Shown: positions 18,109-27,947, counted from the first letter of the stretch. The stretch is DNA of 64,000 nucleotides from Flavobacterium caseinilyticum (GCF_004349085.1 NZ_SMFM01000001.1:62001-126000); one strand, 5' to 3'. Numbers and translations: made by a program. Notes: generated by a model not told the origin, from the letters alone.

Positions 18109-18228
18109 GTTATGGATAATATCATTGAATTTGTTTTTCTTTCAAATCAACATTGCAAAGATGCGATGACTGTCAAAAAGTATTCGGTTGCTAACTATTT
18201 ACTTTCGGTTGTAACTATTTGTAAGCGT

Positions 18229-18257
18229 TTGTAAATGGGAAAATTTAGTTATATTTG
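18229..18257 (+). promoter_or_regulatory. Bacteroidetes-type promoter of the GNAT-nitrilase gene
   Basis: TTG at 18229-18231, an 18-base spacer and TATATTTG at 18250-18257 match the -33/-7 consensus exactly. The start codon is 18 bases downstream. Two near-identical words, CGGTTGCTAACTATTT and CGGTTGTAACTATTT, lie just upstream (about 18185-18220) with a 21-base period, as for a regulator site. Confidence 0.65.
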
Positions 18258-18274
18258 ATAAAAATAAATTTTTT

Positions 18275-19804
18275 ATGCAAGCCAAAATAAACAAAGTAGA
18301 ATTACGAAATCTGAAGATTGATGACTACAAAGAATTGAAAAACTCAATGGTAGAATCGTATCCGGAAATGGTAGGTTCCTACTGGAGAGAACATCATATT
18401 GAAAAATTATTAAGCCTTTTTCCCGAAGGTCAATTGGTGATTTTAGTAGATGGAAAAGTAGTTGGGTCTGCTTTGTCTCTAATTATTGACGAAAGTTTAG
18501 TAGATAAAAACCACAATTACTCTGACATAACTGGGAAATACACCTTCTCTACCCACAATCCAAAAGGAGATGTTTTATACGGAATAGATGTTTTTATTCA
18601 TCCTAGTTATAGAGGACTGCGCCTTGGAAGACGATTATACGACGCTCGAAAAGAATTGTGTGAACAATTGAATTTGAAAGCTATTGTTTTTGCAGGAAGA
18701 ATTCCTAATTACGGACAACATGCGAAAACACTCACTCCAAAAAATTATATTGAAAAAGTAAAAAGAAAAGAATTGCACGACCCAGTTCTTTCTTTTCAGT
18801 TGAGTAATGATTTTCACGTGATTCGTGTAATGAAAAACTACTTAGAAGGCGACTCTGATTCTAAAGAATTTGCGGTTTTACTGGAATGGAACAATATTTA
18901 TTACGACGAAAGTCCAAAACTGATAAACCTTAAGAAAAGCGTCATTCGTTTGGGGCTTGTTCAATGGCAAATGCGTCAACTAAACAATCTGGAAGCTTTA
19001 TACGAACAATGTGAGTTTTTTGTTGATGTTGTTTCGGGATACGGAAGTGATTTTGCCTTGTTCCCAGAACTGTTTACCGCTCCTTTAATGGCGGATTACA
19101 ATCATTTGTCTGAGGCAGAAGCGATTAGAGAACTAGCAAAATACTCGGAACCCATTCGCAAACGCTTTCAAGAATTAGCCATTTCTTATAACATCAATAT
19201 CATTACCGGAAGCATGCCTCATCTAGAAAATGGTACCTTATATAACGTTGGCTTTCTTTGCAAAAGAGACGGAACTTCTGAAATGTATGCTAAAATTCAT
19301 GTTACTCCAAACGAAGTTCAGCATTGGGGAATGACAGGCGGGTCACAAATTAAGACTTTTGATACAGATTGTGGCAAAATAGGAATTATGATTTGTTATG
19401 ACGTTGAATTTCCAGAACTATCCAGATTACTGGCAGATGAAGGAATGAACATTTTATTTGTTCCGTTTTTGACTGATACTCAAAATGCCTACACCAGAGT
19501 CAAGCATTGCGCGCAGGCCAGAGCAATTGAAAACGAATGTTATGTGGCGATAGCCGGTTGTGTGGGAAATCTTCCAAAGGTAAATAACATGGATATTCAA
19601 TATGCGCAATCCGCCGTATTTACACCTTCTGATTTTGCTTTTCCAAGTAACGGAATTAAAGCCGAAGCAACTCCAAATACGGAAATGACACTGATAGTCG
19701 ATGTTGATTTAGATTTACTGAAAGAACTTCACGAGCATGGAAGTGTTCGAATTCTGAAAGATCGTAGAACTGACTTATACGACATCAAAAAAATCAATCC
19801 ATGA
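18275..19804 (+). CDS. Bifunctional GNAT acetyltransferase / carbon-nitrogen hydrolase
   Basis: This is a 509-residue fusion. Residues about 1-200 are a GNAT domain, with the acetyl-CoA-binding stretch YRGLRLGRRLYDARKELCE at 112-130. Residues about 222-505 are a nitrilase-family amidase with the catalytic triad E265 (LFPELFTAP), K340 (AKIHVTPNE) and C374 (MICYDVEFPEL). This architecture recurs in Bacteroidota. The reaction is unknown; the hydrolase half resembles amidases that release ammonia from omega-amides or N-carbamoyl compounds, and the GNAT half could modify the freed amine. The stop overlaps the next gene by ATGA. Confidence 0.9.
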   Translation: MQAKINKVELRNLKIDDYKELKNSMVESYPEMVGSYWREHHIEKLLSLFPEGQLVILVDGKVVGSALSLIIDESLVDKNHNYSDITGKYTFSTHNPKGDVLYGIDVFIHPSYRGLRLGRRLYDARKELCEQLNLKAIVFAGRIPNYGQHAKTLTPKNYIEKVKRKELHDPVLSFQLSNDFHVIRVMKNYLEGDSDSKEFAVLLEWNNIYYDESPKLINLKKSVIRLGLVQWQMRQLNNLEALYEQCEFFVDVVSGYGSDFALFPELFTAPLMADYNHLSEAEAIRELAKYSEPIRKRFQELAISYNINIITGSMPHLENGTLYNVGFLCKRDGTSEMYAKIHVTPNEVQHWGMTGGSQIKTFDTDCGKIGIMICYDVEFPELSRLLADEGMNILFVPFLTDTQNAYTRVKHCAQARAIENECYVAIAGCVGNLPKVNNMDIQYAQSAVFTPSDFAFPSNGIKAEATPNTEMTLIVDVDLDLLKELHEHGSVRILKDRRTDLYDIKKINP

Positions 19805-20151
19805 ACAAAACCTGCTTAGAATGTGGAGAAAAGATTGTAGGACGGGAAGACAAAAAGTTTTGTAGCGACGGTTGCCGGAACGCTTTCAACAATAAAATAA
19901 ACAAGGACAGTACTAATTTCATGCGCAACATCAATAACAAGTTGCGCAAAAATTACCGCATTCTCTCTGAGCTCAACACCGAAGGAAAATCAAAAACCAC
20001 AAGGGCAAAATTGTTAAGCAAAGGTTTTGATTTTGAATTTTTCACCAATATCCTCCATACCAAAACTGGAAACACCTACTACTTCCTGTACGACCAAGGC
20101 TATATGGTTTTGGAAAATGATTTTTATATGTTGGTCAAAAAAGACATTTAA
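19801..20151 (+). CDS. Small zinc-ribbon protein (DUF2116-like)
   Basis: This 116-residue protein has an N-terminal Cys4 ribbon (CLECGEKIVGREDKKFCSDGC, so C5, C8, C22 and C26 or nearby). A basic helical region rich in Lys/Arg/Asn and a C-terminal F/Y-rich segment follow. CSDGCRNAFNNKIN is typical of bacterial DUF2116-like ribbons. It starts inside the stop codon of the GNAT-nitrilase gene (ATGA), so the two are translationally coupled. The basic ribbon suggests nucleic-acid binding; nothing more specific can be said. Confidence 0.7.
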   Translation: MNKTCLECGEKIVGREDKKFCSDGCRNAFNNKINKDSTNFMRNINNKLRKNYRILSELNTEGKSKTTRAKLLSKGFDFEFFTNILHTKTGNTYYFLYDQGYMVLENDFYMLVKKDI

Positions 20152-20183
20152 TACCGTAAATCCCCAAATCTACCTAACCTATC

Positions 20184-22565
20184 ATGAAAAAAGACTGTTT
20201 TTCTATTTTTGCCGGCTTATTCCTCGTAGCAATTCTGGGGATAATTTTCATTACGATGATGCCGCAATGGACTTCGGACGATGAAGGTTCTCTGGCTGAT
20301 TTTTCGACAAAAAGAGCTTTGGCCCAAGTAGAAGCAATTTCGAAGCAACCTCATTTTGTAGGTTCCGCAAATCATGAAGTAGTCGCAAATTATCTAGTAA
20401 AAGAGCTAAACAAGTTAGGACTGGAGACTTCAATTCAGGAGGGATATACGCTTAGCGATTGGGGAAATCTGGTACAATCAAAAAATATCTTGGCCCGAAT
20501 CAAAGGTTCCAATAATTCCAAAGCATTGTTATTGCTTTCCCATTATGACAGCGCGCCTCACTCCTATTCTCCTGGCGCCAGCGATGCAGGTTCCGGTGTA
20601 GCAACGATATTAGAAAGTGTTCGTGCTTTTTTGTACAATAAAAGTCCGCATAAAAATGACATTATTATTCTCTTTTCAGATGCCGAAGAATTAGGATTAA
20701 ATGGCGCTGCACTTTTTGTAACCCAACATCAATGGGCAAAAGAAATAGGTTTAGTGCTTAATTTTGAAGCTCGCGGTTCTTCAGGACCTAGTTATATGTT
20801 GATGGAAACCAACAAAGGAAATGCAGGATTAGTGAAAGGGTTCGCTTCCGCAAAAGCGACTTTTCCAGTTTCAAATTCGTTGATGTACAGCATTTATAAA
20901 ATGTTACCTAACGACACGGATTTGACCGTTTTCAGGGAACAAGGCAATATTCAAGGTTATAATTTTGCTTTCATCGATGACCATTTCAACTATCATACCG
21001 CCCAGGATGACATCCATCATTTGAATAAAAATACGTTAGCACATCAGGGTTCTTATTTGATGCCGTTATTAAATTATTTTTCAAATTCCGATTTAAATAC
21101 CACAAAAGCTAGCGAAGATTACGTCTATTTTACCATTCCGTATACTTTCATCAGTTATCCCTTTAGTTGGGTTTTACCAATGGTGATAATTGCATTGGCA
21201 CTATTTATTTTCCTATTATTCTTAGGAAAAGCCAAACGTATTTTATCATTCCGCGAAATTGGAAGAGGATTTATTCCGTTTTTTGGCTCGCTGATTGTTA
21301 CTGGATTAATTTCTTTTTTTGGTTGGAAAGCATTGCTAAAACTGTATCCGCAATACAATGATTTACTTAACGGATTTACGTACAACGGACACGCTTACAT
21401 TGCCGCTTTCGTACTTTTGGCTTTAGCGATAAGCTTGCTATTTTATCATTTATTTTCAGAACGAAAAGTAACTATCAATCATTTTGTAGCACCATTATTT
21501 ATTTGGATTGTGATTAATGGAGCTCTTGCTTTTAGTTTACAAGGAGCCGGATTTTTGATTATTCCAGTTTACTTTGGTCTGATTGTTTTTGGTGTTTTCA
21601 TTGTAACTCAAAAATCAAATAAAATTTTAAATCTTCTTTTAAGCATTCCTGCTTTGATAATTATAGCGCCTTTCATCCAGATGTTTCCTATTGGTTTGGG
21701 ATTGAAAGTGCTGTTTGGAAGTGCTATACTTACGGTACTGACTTTTGGATTATTGCTACCTGTTTTTGGGGCTTTCGCCAAAAAGGGAATCTGGACTTTA
21801 GTATTTTTTGTGCTTTCCATCGGCTTTTTTGCGAAAGCACATTCTGAATCTGGTTACGAAGCTGGCAAAGCCAAATCAAATAGTTTATTGTATATCTATA
21901 ATGCCGATACGGGCAAATCCAACTGGGCAACTTACGACAAAAATCTTGATTCCTGGACCAAAGCCTATTTGGGTGAAAACCCGAAAGAAGCGACAACTTT
22001 AAACGAAACACCATTGTTTAGTAAGTACAATTCTGGATTTACCTATGCTGCCCAAGCGCCTAAAAAAGAACTTCTGAAACCAAGTATAGAATTTTTGGAA
22101 GACAGAATAGTAGGTAATCAGAGGTTTTTGAAAATAAAAATTTCCCCGAATCGAAACGTTAATCGCTACGATATTTTTGCCAATGAAAAAATGGCTATTC
22201 ACAATTTCAGAGCAAATGGCGTAACTACATTAGGTCAGAAAAATTCTCTTTACCAACGAAAAGGAAAGAAAATATTGAGTTACTATGTCGTAAGAAACGC
22301 ACCTCTGGAAATGCAGTTCAGCGTAAATTCCTCAACGGTTTTTGATATGGAACTGATGGAAAGCTCTTTTGATTTAATGACTAATCCTTTATTTCAAATA
22401 ACAAAAAGAGAAAACTGGATGATGCCAACACCTTTTGTATTGAATGATGTGGTGGTCATCAAACAAAAAATAAAACCGACAGCAGTTGTGGTTGCAAATG
22501 ATTTACAAAGTGTTACTAATCCTGTAATAAAAGAGAGTTTAACAGTTTTGAAAGACAGTTTATAA
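20184..22565 (+). CDS. M28-family membrane-bound aminopeptidase
   Basis: This is a 793-residue protein. A single N-terminal helix (about 7-26) is followed by an M28 zinc-peptidase domain (about 50-300). The metal motifs are LLLSHYDSAPHSYSPGASDAGSG (His and bridging Asp), LFSDAEELGLNGA (catalytic Glu pair) and DDHFNYHTAQDD (last His). From about 325 to 555 there are eight or so membrane segments, then a C-terminal extracytoplasmic beta-rich domain. This layout, peptidase plus multi-pass membrane domain, resembles the vacuolar-membrane-protease group of M28. Its substrate, probably N-terminal peptides outside the inner membrane, is unknown. It follows the zinc-ribbon gene by 32 bases. Confidence 0.87.
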   Translation: MKKDCFSIFAGLFLVAILGIIFITMMPQWTSDDEGSLADFSTKRALAQVEAISKQPHFVGSANHEVVANYLVKELNKLGLETSIQEGYTLSDWGNLVQSKNILARIKGSNNSKALLLLSHYDSAPHSYSPGASDAGSGVATILESVRAFLYNKSPHKNDIIILFSDAEELGLNGAALFVTQHQWAKEIGLVLNFEARGSSGPSYMLMETNKGNAGLVKGFASAKATFPVSNSLMYSIYKMLPNDTDLTVFREQGNIQGYNFAFIDDHFNYHTAQDDIHHLNKNTLAHQGSYLMPLLNYFSNSDLNTTKASEDYVYFTIPYTFISYPFSWVLPMVIIALALFIFLLFLGKAKRILSFREIGRGFIPFFGSLIVTGLISFFGWKALLKLYPQYNDLLNGFTYNGHAYIAAFVLLALAISLLFYHLFSERKVTINHFVAPLFIWIVINGALAFSLQGAGFLIIPVYFGLIVFGVFIVTQKSNKILNLLLSIPALIIIAPFIQMFPIGLGLKVLFGSAILTVLTFGLLLPVFGAFAKKGIWTLVFFVLSIGFFAKAHSESGYEAGKAKSNSLLYIYNADTGKSNWATYDKNLDSWTKAYLGENPKEATTLNETPLFSKYNSGFTYAAQAPKKELLKPSIEFLEDRIVGNQRFLKIKISPNRNVNRYDIFANEKMAIHNFRANGVTTLGQKNSLYQRKGKKILSYYVVRNAPLEMQFSVNSSTVFDMELMESSFDLMTNPLFQITKRENWMMPTPFVLNDVVVIKQKIKPTAVVVANDLQSVTNPVIKESLTVLKDSL

Positions 22566-22588
22566 AAAACTAAATCACTAAAAGTTAC

Positions 22589-23112
22589 ATGCAGATACAA
22601 ACATTTCAATCTAAAATACATGATTTTCGGGGACAAAAAGTGATACTTGATTTTGACCTTGCTGCATTATATGAAGTAGAAACCAAAGTCCTAAATCAAG
22701 CCGTAAAAAGAAACATCAAAAGATTTCCAAGTGACTTTATGTTTCGACTAACTACTGAAGAATGGGAAAGTATGCGGTCACAAATTGTGACCGCATACCA
22801 AAATAAACGAAATGTAACAGCAACGCCTTTTGCCTTTACAGAACAAGGAATAGCAATGATTGTGGTATTTTAAATTCAGATGTAGCAATTCATGTAAATA
22901 TTGCCATCATGCGTACTTTTGTAATAATTCGAAAATATGCTTTGGAACACAAAGAATTCAGCGAGAAATTGCTTGAAATAGAAACCAAATACGATAAGAA
23001 ATTCAGTGATGTGTATGAAGCATTGAATTACCTCATCAAAAAAGACGAGAAAGACAACACACAAAAAGACCGCAAACAAATTGGCTACAAAAATAAAAAT
23101 GATAAAAATTAG
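22589..23112 (+). pseudogene. ORF6N-domain protein, split by a frameshift
   Basis: The first frame (22589-22873) gives 94 residues of a typical ORF6N domain: RGQKVILDFDLAALYEVET, VLNQAVKRNIKRFP, FMFRLTTEEWE and PFAFTEQGIAMI, then a premature TAA right after a TTTT run at 22868-22871. The remainder continues without a break in another frame from about 22870 (LNSDVAIHVNIAIMRTF...) to the TAA at 23112, as far as the expected C-terminal coiled coil (KKFSDVYEALNYLIKK). Removing two T or adding one restores a ~174-residue protein. ORF6N/KilA-N domains are DNA-binding modules of phages and mobile elements. A sequencing error in the homopolymer is possible. Confidence 0.8.
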
Positions 23113-23902
23113 TATACTAGGTTGTGGCTGGTTGGGTTTGCCTTTGGCGAAAGCCTTACTTTCAAATAGGTTTTCAGTAAAAGGCTCAACAACTTCCGAA
23201 GAGAAATTAGCCATATTAGAAAATGCAGGAATTGAACCTTTTTTAATTGCGCTTTCAGAAAATAAAGCCACTGGAAACATAACCGATTTTCTGGAGAATT
23301 CTGAAATTTTAATCATCGACGTTCCGCCGAAACTTCGCGGTTTAGGGACAGAAAACTTTGTTTCGAAGATTAGAAATGTAATTCCGTTTATAGAAAAATC
23401 ATCAATTAAAAATGTGCTTTTCATCAGTTCAACATCGGTTTATAATGATGAAGATGCTTTTGTTACTGAAGAAACTATCCCAAAACCGGATACTGAAAGT
23501 GGCAAACAATTATTGGAAACTGAACAGCTTTTGCAAAATAACAGCCATTTCAAAACAACGGTTTTACGTTTTGGTGGCTTAATTGGCGAAGACCGTCATC
23601 CGATAAAATTTCTTGCTGGTCGAGAAAATTTAGATAATCCGGACGTACCGATTAATTTAATTCATCAGGAAGATTGTTTGGGAATAATTCTCAAAATTAT
23701 TGAAACGGATTCTTGGACCGAAACCTTCAATGCGGTGGCTCCATCTCATCCTTCGCGAGAACTATATTACACTCAAAAAGCATCGGATTTAGATTTGGCT
23801 ATTCCAAAGTTTAATCATAAAAACCCATCCATTGGAAAAACAATTTTGAGTGCTAAAATAGAAGCCGTTTTAAATTATACTTTTACGAAACCAAATTTAT
23901 AA
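23099..23902 (+). CDS. NAD(P)-binding epimerase-like (SDR) protein
   Basis: This is a 267-residue protein from ATG 23099; the frame extends to a TTG at 23081 inside the ORF6N tail, but the Rossmann motif ILGCGWLGLPLAKAL needs the downstream start. Further marks are TSVYNDEDAFVTEE (SxYxxx type) and RFGGLIGEDRHPIKFLAGRENL. It fits the extended SDR/YeeZ-like group that binds NAD(P) and epimerises or reduces sugar nucleotides, though the Y-x3-K catalytic pair is not clear. It overlaps the ORF6N remnant by 14 bases. Substrate unknown. Confidence 0.8.
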   Translation: MIKISILGCGWLGLPLAKALLSNRFSVKGSTTSEEKLAILENAGIEPFLIALSENKATGNITDFLENSEILIIDVPPKLRGLGTENFVSKIRNVIPFIEKSSIKNVLFISSTSVYNDEDAFVTEETIPKPDTESGKQLLETEQLLQNNSHFKTTVLRFGGLIGEDRHPIKFLAGRENLDNPDVPINLIHQEDCLGIILKIIETDSWTETFNAVAPSHPSRELYYTQKASDLDLAIPKFNHKNPSIGKTILSAKIEAVLNYTFTKPNL

Positions 23903-23903
23903 C

Positions 23904-24845
23904 GTGAGAACTAAAATTAAAAATGCTTTTTCGTCAAAAGTTAATGCCATTGGATTGCCAATCTTGGCTTTATGCTGGGTCAGTTTTTTTTGGGGAACTA
24001 CCTGGATTGCTTCAAAAGAGGGCGTAAAACACATGCCGGCTTTGCAACTTGCTGCCATTAGACAATTCATCGGTGGATTGCTGTATATTTCCTTTTTCTT
24101 GTTCAAAAAAACGCCTTGGCCAAAAGGAAAACAATGGAAAACCATTATCATTTTGAGCATCCTTAATTTTGTTTTGAGTAACGGATTAAGCACTTGGGGC
24201 ATAAAATACATCAGCAGCGGACTGGGAGCAATCATTGGCGCAATTGTTCCTTTATGGATTGTAATCATTACTTTTTTTAGGGGAGAGCGATTGGCGAGAC
24301 TGACGGTTATTGGTTTAATTATCAGTTTTGGTGGCGTTTGCGTTATATTTTACGATCATTTGAGTGATTTTATGGAGGCTGATTTTAGGTTGGGTATTTT
24401 TTTATCCTTGATTGCTACGTTAACATGGGCCTTTGGTACATTGTATACTAAGAAAAAAGCTGCCAGCTTTAATCCGTATTTTAGTTTAGGACTGCAAATG
24501 TTTATATCTAGTATTTTACTTTTTGCGTACAATGGAGCAACAGGAACTTCGGTTAGCTTGAGTGCAATTCCGGCAATTTCGTGGTGGTCGATTGCGTATC
24601 TAGTTGTCTTCGGTTCAGTACTGACTTTCATTGCCTTTATCTATGCACTGCAAAATCTTCCTGCTGAAATAAGTAGTGTTTATGCATATATAAACCCAAT
24701 TATAGCAGTAATTCTAGGTGCTGTGATTTTTGGAGAAGTCCTTAATGCAGCTATTGCCATAGGTGGCGGTGTTACGTTGTTTGGATTGTACATGGTAAAT
24801 TATTCCTTGAGAAAATCACGTAAAAATAGTAGCGAAATCATATAA
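23904..24845 (+). CDS. EamA/DMT-family transporter
   Basis: This 313-residue protein has ten hydrophobic segments in two repeats of five, the layout of drug/metabolite transporters (EamA). SFFWGTTWIASKEGV near the N-terminus and SVYAYINPIIAVILGAVIFGE near the C-terminus are the two conserved repeat motifs. Such proteins export amino acids, metabolites or toxic compounds; the substrate cannot be inferred. It starts with GTG at 23904, one base after the stop of the preceding gene, so it is probably co-transcribed with it. Confidence 0.87.
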   Translation: MRTKIKNAFSSKVNAIGLPILALCWVSFFWGTTWIASKEGVKHMPALQLAAIRQFIGGLLYISFFLFKKTPWPKGKQWKTIIILSILNFVLSNGLSTWGIKYISSGLGAIIGAIVPLWIVIITFFRGERLARLTVIGLIISFGGVCVIFYDHLSDFMEADFRLGIFLSLIATLTWAFGTLYTKKKAASFNPYFSLGLQMFISSILLFAYNGATGTSVSLSAIPAISWWSIAYLVVFGSVLTFIAFIYALQNLPAEISSVYAYINPIIAVILGAVIFGEVLNAAIAIGGGVTLFGLYMVNYSLRKSRKNSSEII

Positions 24846-24882
24846 AAAAAAATCCCATTCGATTGAACGAATGGGATTTTTA
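24844..24882. terminator. Bidirectional terminator between the EamA gene and the M13 peptidase gene
   Basis: AAAATCCCATTCG and CGAATGGGATTTT form a perfect 13-bp stem with a six-base loop, A-run upstream and T-run downstream, between convergent genes. Confidence 0.88.
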
Positions 24883-24899
24883 TGAATTTTACAAATTAA

Positions 24900-26963
24900 T
24901 TACCAAATTCTTACACGCTTTTCAGGTGCAATGTACATGCCGTCATTTGCTTGAATATCGAATGCTTTATAGAACGTATCTATATTTTGCAAAGGAACAT
25001 AAGCTCGGTACATTCCTGGAGAATGCGGGTCTGTTTTTACTTGGTTTTTCAACGCTTCATCACGCATTTTTGAACGCCAGATAGTCGACCAAGAAATGAA
25101 GAAACGTTGTTCTGGAGTATATCCGTCGATTAATCCCGGATTTCCGTTTTCTTTCAAATACAATTGTAAACCATCATAAGCAGCATTTACTCCACCTAAG
25201 TCTCCAATGTTTTCACCGAGCGTAAATTTACCATCTACAAAAGTTCCCGGAATAGGTTGCAAAGCGCTGTATTGAGCCGCAAGTGCTCCTGTTAAAGCTG
25301 AGAATTGTTTCAAATCTTCTGCGGTCCACCAGTCTACTAAGTTTCCGTCAGCGTTGTAACGCGAACCTGAATCATCAAAGCCATGTGAAATTTCATGACC
25401 AATAACCCCACCGATTCCACCATAATTTACTGCTTCATCTGCTTGGTAATTGTAAAAAGGCGGTTGTAAAATCGCCGCTGGGAATACAATCTCATTATTT
25501 GATGGATTATAATACGCATTTACCGTTTGCGGCGACATTCCCCATTTATCTTTATCAACCGGTTTGTTCAACTCAGCAATATTCTCATTGAAACGCCATT
25601 GAGACATGTTTTTAGCGTTTTCAAAATAGGTTCCGCCTTCTTCTGGACTTTTAATTGTCAAGGCTGAATAATCTTTCCATTTGTCAGGATAACCAATTTT
25701 AATTCTTGATTTATGCAATTTAGCGAGCGCGCTCACCTTTGTTTCTGCTGACATCCAAGACAAATTATTGATTCTGTTTTCGAAAGCCAAAAAGATGTTT
25801 TTGATCATTTTCTCCGCTTTTACTTTGGCTTCAGCCGGAAATTTTTTCTCAACATATAATTTTCCTAACGCTTCTCCAACTGCTCCATTGATCGTTTGAA
25901 GTGCTCTTTCATCACGTGGTCTTTGGCTTACTGCACCAGTCAAGGTTTTTCCGTAAAACTCAAAGTTTGCATTTTCAATCTCAGTTGACAATTGGCTGGA
26001 AGCTCTGTTCAACAAACTCCAACGCATGTATGCTTTCCAGTCTTCTACCTTATTTTCTTTAAAAATAGTTTCCAGCGCCGTCATGTATTTCGGCTGCGAT
26101 ACAATAACGGTATCAGCTTTTGCCAATCCAATTTTTGTAAAGTAATTATTCCAATTGACAGAAGGAGTTAACTTACTCAATTCACTCAATGTCATAGGAT
26201 TGTAAGACTTACGACGGTCTCTGCGTTCTACTCTGTCTAATCTTGGTGTAGACATGGCAATTTCAAGAGCCAGAATTTTTTCAGCATTCATTTTAGCAAC
26301 TGCTGGTTTATCACCAAGGTATTGCAACATTTTAGCAACGTGTAAAACATATTTCGCACGCTTCTCTTTAGAATCGGCATCTTCAGAAACATAATAATCT
26401 CTGTCTGGTAAACCTACGCTTCCAGGACCTAAATTAATAACGTTTCTGCTGCTGTTCTTTGCATCAGTTCCTACGCCAGCACCCATAAATCCTATGCCGC
26501 CGAACGGTTCCATTTCAATCATTAATGCTTCTAAATCTTTGGCGTTTTTAACGGCATTAATTTTCTTTAAATAAGGTTTTAACGGTTTTATACCTAATTT
26601 ATTTCTTCCTACAGTGTCTAAAATCGACTTGTACAAATTAATGGCTTTCCCTTGATCCGTATTCGATTTGTAGCTTGGATTTGTAGTGGCTTCTTTTAAA
26701 ATGGCCAATGCATCAGCGTCCGTTTTTTGACGCAATTCATCAAAACTACCCCAACGGGTTCTATCAGCTGGAATCTCGGTATTGTCCAACCAAGTTCCAT
26801 TCACATAGCGAAAGAAATCATTGCTTGGTTTTACATTTTTATCCATGTAATTCACATTGATTCCCGGCTCTTTAGCTGCCGGAGCGTTCTGTGCTTGACT
26901 CACCGCAAAACCCATAATTGCAGGAATCACAAAAAGCAATTGCTTATTGCTGTTTTTTTTCAT
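24900..26963 (-). CDS. M13-family metallopeptidase (neprilysin/PepO type)
   Basis: This 687-residue secreted zinc endopeptidase has a signal peptide (about 1-24, ending AVSQAQ). The N-terminal helical domain contains DFFRYVNGTWLD. The zinc site is VIGHEISHGFDD (near residue 520), with the third ligand in GENIGDLGGVNAAYDGL, and the C-terminal end is PEKRVRIW as in the family (normally a CxVW tip). Length agrees with bacterial PepO. In the family these enzymes degrade peptides up to about 40 residues in the periplasm or outside. The gene is solitary. Confidence 0.92.
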   Translation of the reverse strand: MKKNSNKQLLFVIPAIMGFAVSQAQNAPAAKEPGINVNYMDKNVKPSNDFFRYVNGTWLDNTEIPADRTRWGSFDELRQKTDADALAILKEATTNPSYKSNTDQGKAINLYKSILDTVGRNKLGIKPLKPYLKKINAVKNAKDLEALMIEMEPFGGIGFMGAGVGTDAKNSSRNVINLGPGSVGLPDRDYYVSEDADSKEKRAKYVLHVAKMLQYLGDKPAVAKMNAEKILALEIAMSTPRLDRVERRDRRKSYNPMTLSELSKLTPSVNWNNYFTKIGLAKADTVIVSQPKYMTALETIFKENKVEDWKAYMRWSLLNRASSQLSTEIENANFEFYGKTLTGAVSQRPRDERALQTINGAVGEALGKLYVEKKFPAEAKVKAEKMIKNIFLAFENRINNLSWMSAETKVSALAKLHKSRIKIGYPDKWKDYSALTIKSPEEGGTYFENAKNMSQWRFNENIAELNKPVDKDKWGMSPQTVNAYYNPSNNEIVFPAAILQPPFYNYQADEAVNYGGIGGVIGHEISHGFDDSGSRYNADGNLVDWWTAEDLKQFSALTGALAAQYSALQPIPGTFVDGKFTLGENIGDLGGVNAAYDGLQLYLKENGNPGLIDGYTPEQRFFISWSTIWRSKMRDEALKNQVKTDPHSPGMYRAYVPLQNIDTFYKAFDIQANDGMYIAPEKRVRIW

Positions 26964-27168
26964 TTTTTTTAGTTTTTTAGTTATGTTAACAAAGCTATTA
27001 ATAATTTTACTGATAATTTAAGTTCTCTATAATTATCACAAAACATTTTTATTTGACACAAAAAATAGAAAAAGGTTTAAATACTGCACTCATTTTTTTG
27101 GTGTATGAACTAACTTCCACTAAAAATAAAACTCTGTTAATTTGAATTAAAAACAAATCCCGTTTTTG

Positions 27169-27176
27169 TATTTTTG
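27169..27176 (+). promoter_or_regulatory. Putative -7 element of the SCO-family gene
   Basis: TATTTTTG matches TAnnTTTG and lies 15 bases before the chosen ATG at 27192. The nearest TTG (27142-27144) is 24 bases upstream, slightly long for the consensus. This supports the internal ATG as the real start. Confidence 0.5.
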
Positions 27177-27191
27177 CATCAAAATAGCACT

Positions 27192-27857
27192 ATGTTAGAG
27201 TTTTTAAAAAAATACCGTCTCTTTTTTGGAGTTTTCTTTGTTCTTTCGGCAATTATTTTATCCTTATTTTATTCGGCTTTAAAGCCAAAAAAAACACTTC
27301 CCATTTTCAATCCCGCTGATGTAAATCCGGAATTAGTGGACAGCACCGTTCAGTACAAAAGCAAATATCACACGATTGCTGATTTTTCATTCATTAATCA
27401 AAACGGAAAAACCATTACCCAAAAAGATTACGAAGGCAAAATATATGTCGCCGATTTCTTCTTTACTACTTGCGGCTCCATTTGTCCAAAGATGACTACC
27501 AATTTATCCGATATTCAAAAAGCTTTTGCCAGTAACCCAAAGGTAAAATTGCTTTCCTTCACCGTTTTTCCAGAGACTGACAGTGTTCCTGTTTTGAAGG
27601 CTTACGCCAAAAAATATAATGTTGACGAAAACAAATGGAACTTAGTGACCGGAGATAAAAAAGAAATTTATACGATGGCCAGAAAATCGTATTTGGCCGT
27701 GAAACTTGGAAAACCAAGTGAACTTTACGACATGGTTCACACCGAAAATTTTGTTTTGGTCGACACCAAAAAAAGAGTTCGCGGTTTTTATGACGGTACT
27801 AATAAAGATGACATGAAACGATTAATCGAAGACATCACTTTTTTAGCCAATGAATAG
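27192..27857 (+). CDS. SCO1/SenC/PrrC-family copper-binding thioredoxin-like protein
   Basis: This is a 221-residue membrane-anchored periplasmic protein. A single N-terminal helix (about 10-30) is followed by a thioredoxin fold with the SCO copper site: C94 and C98 in TTCGSICPKM and H183 in DMVHTENF. SCO proteins deliver copper to the CuA centre of cytochrome c oxidase or reduce its cysteines. The frame extends six codons upstream, but those lie on the -7 promoter element, so ATG 27192 is chosen. No oxidase genes are in the window; downstream lies feoAB, so the context is metal handling. Confidence 0.92.
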   Translation: MLEFLKKYRLFFGVFFVLSAIILSLFYSALKPKKTLPIFNPADVNPELVDSTVQYKSKYHTIADFSFINQNGKTITQKDYEGKIYVADFFFTTCGSICPKMTTNLSDIQKAFASNPKVKLLSFTVFPETDSVPVLKAYAKKYNVDENKWNLVTGDKKEIYTMARKSYLAVKLGKPSELYDMVHTENFVLVDTKKRVRGFYDGTNKDDMKRLIEDITFLANE

Positions 27858-27947
27858 GGAGTTTTAAAAACGAATTTCTTCTTTAAAAAAGCTCGTTTTT
27901 ACAAAATACAATCGCTGTCTTTCTTTGTTATAATTGCCGTATAAATG

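Noticed and set aside
22876..23424. 182-residue minus-strand frame over the ORF6N tail and epimerase gene
   Set aside because: It crosses two genes of the other strand and has a low-complexity membrane-like product with no signature.
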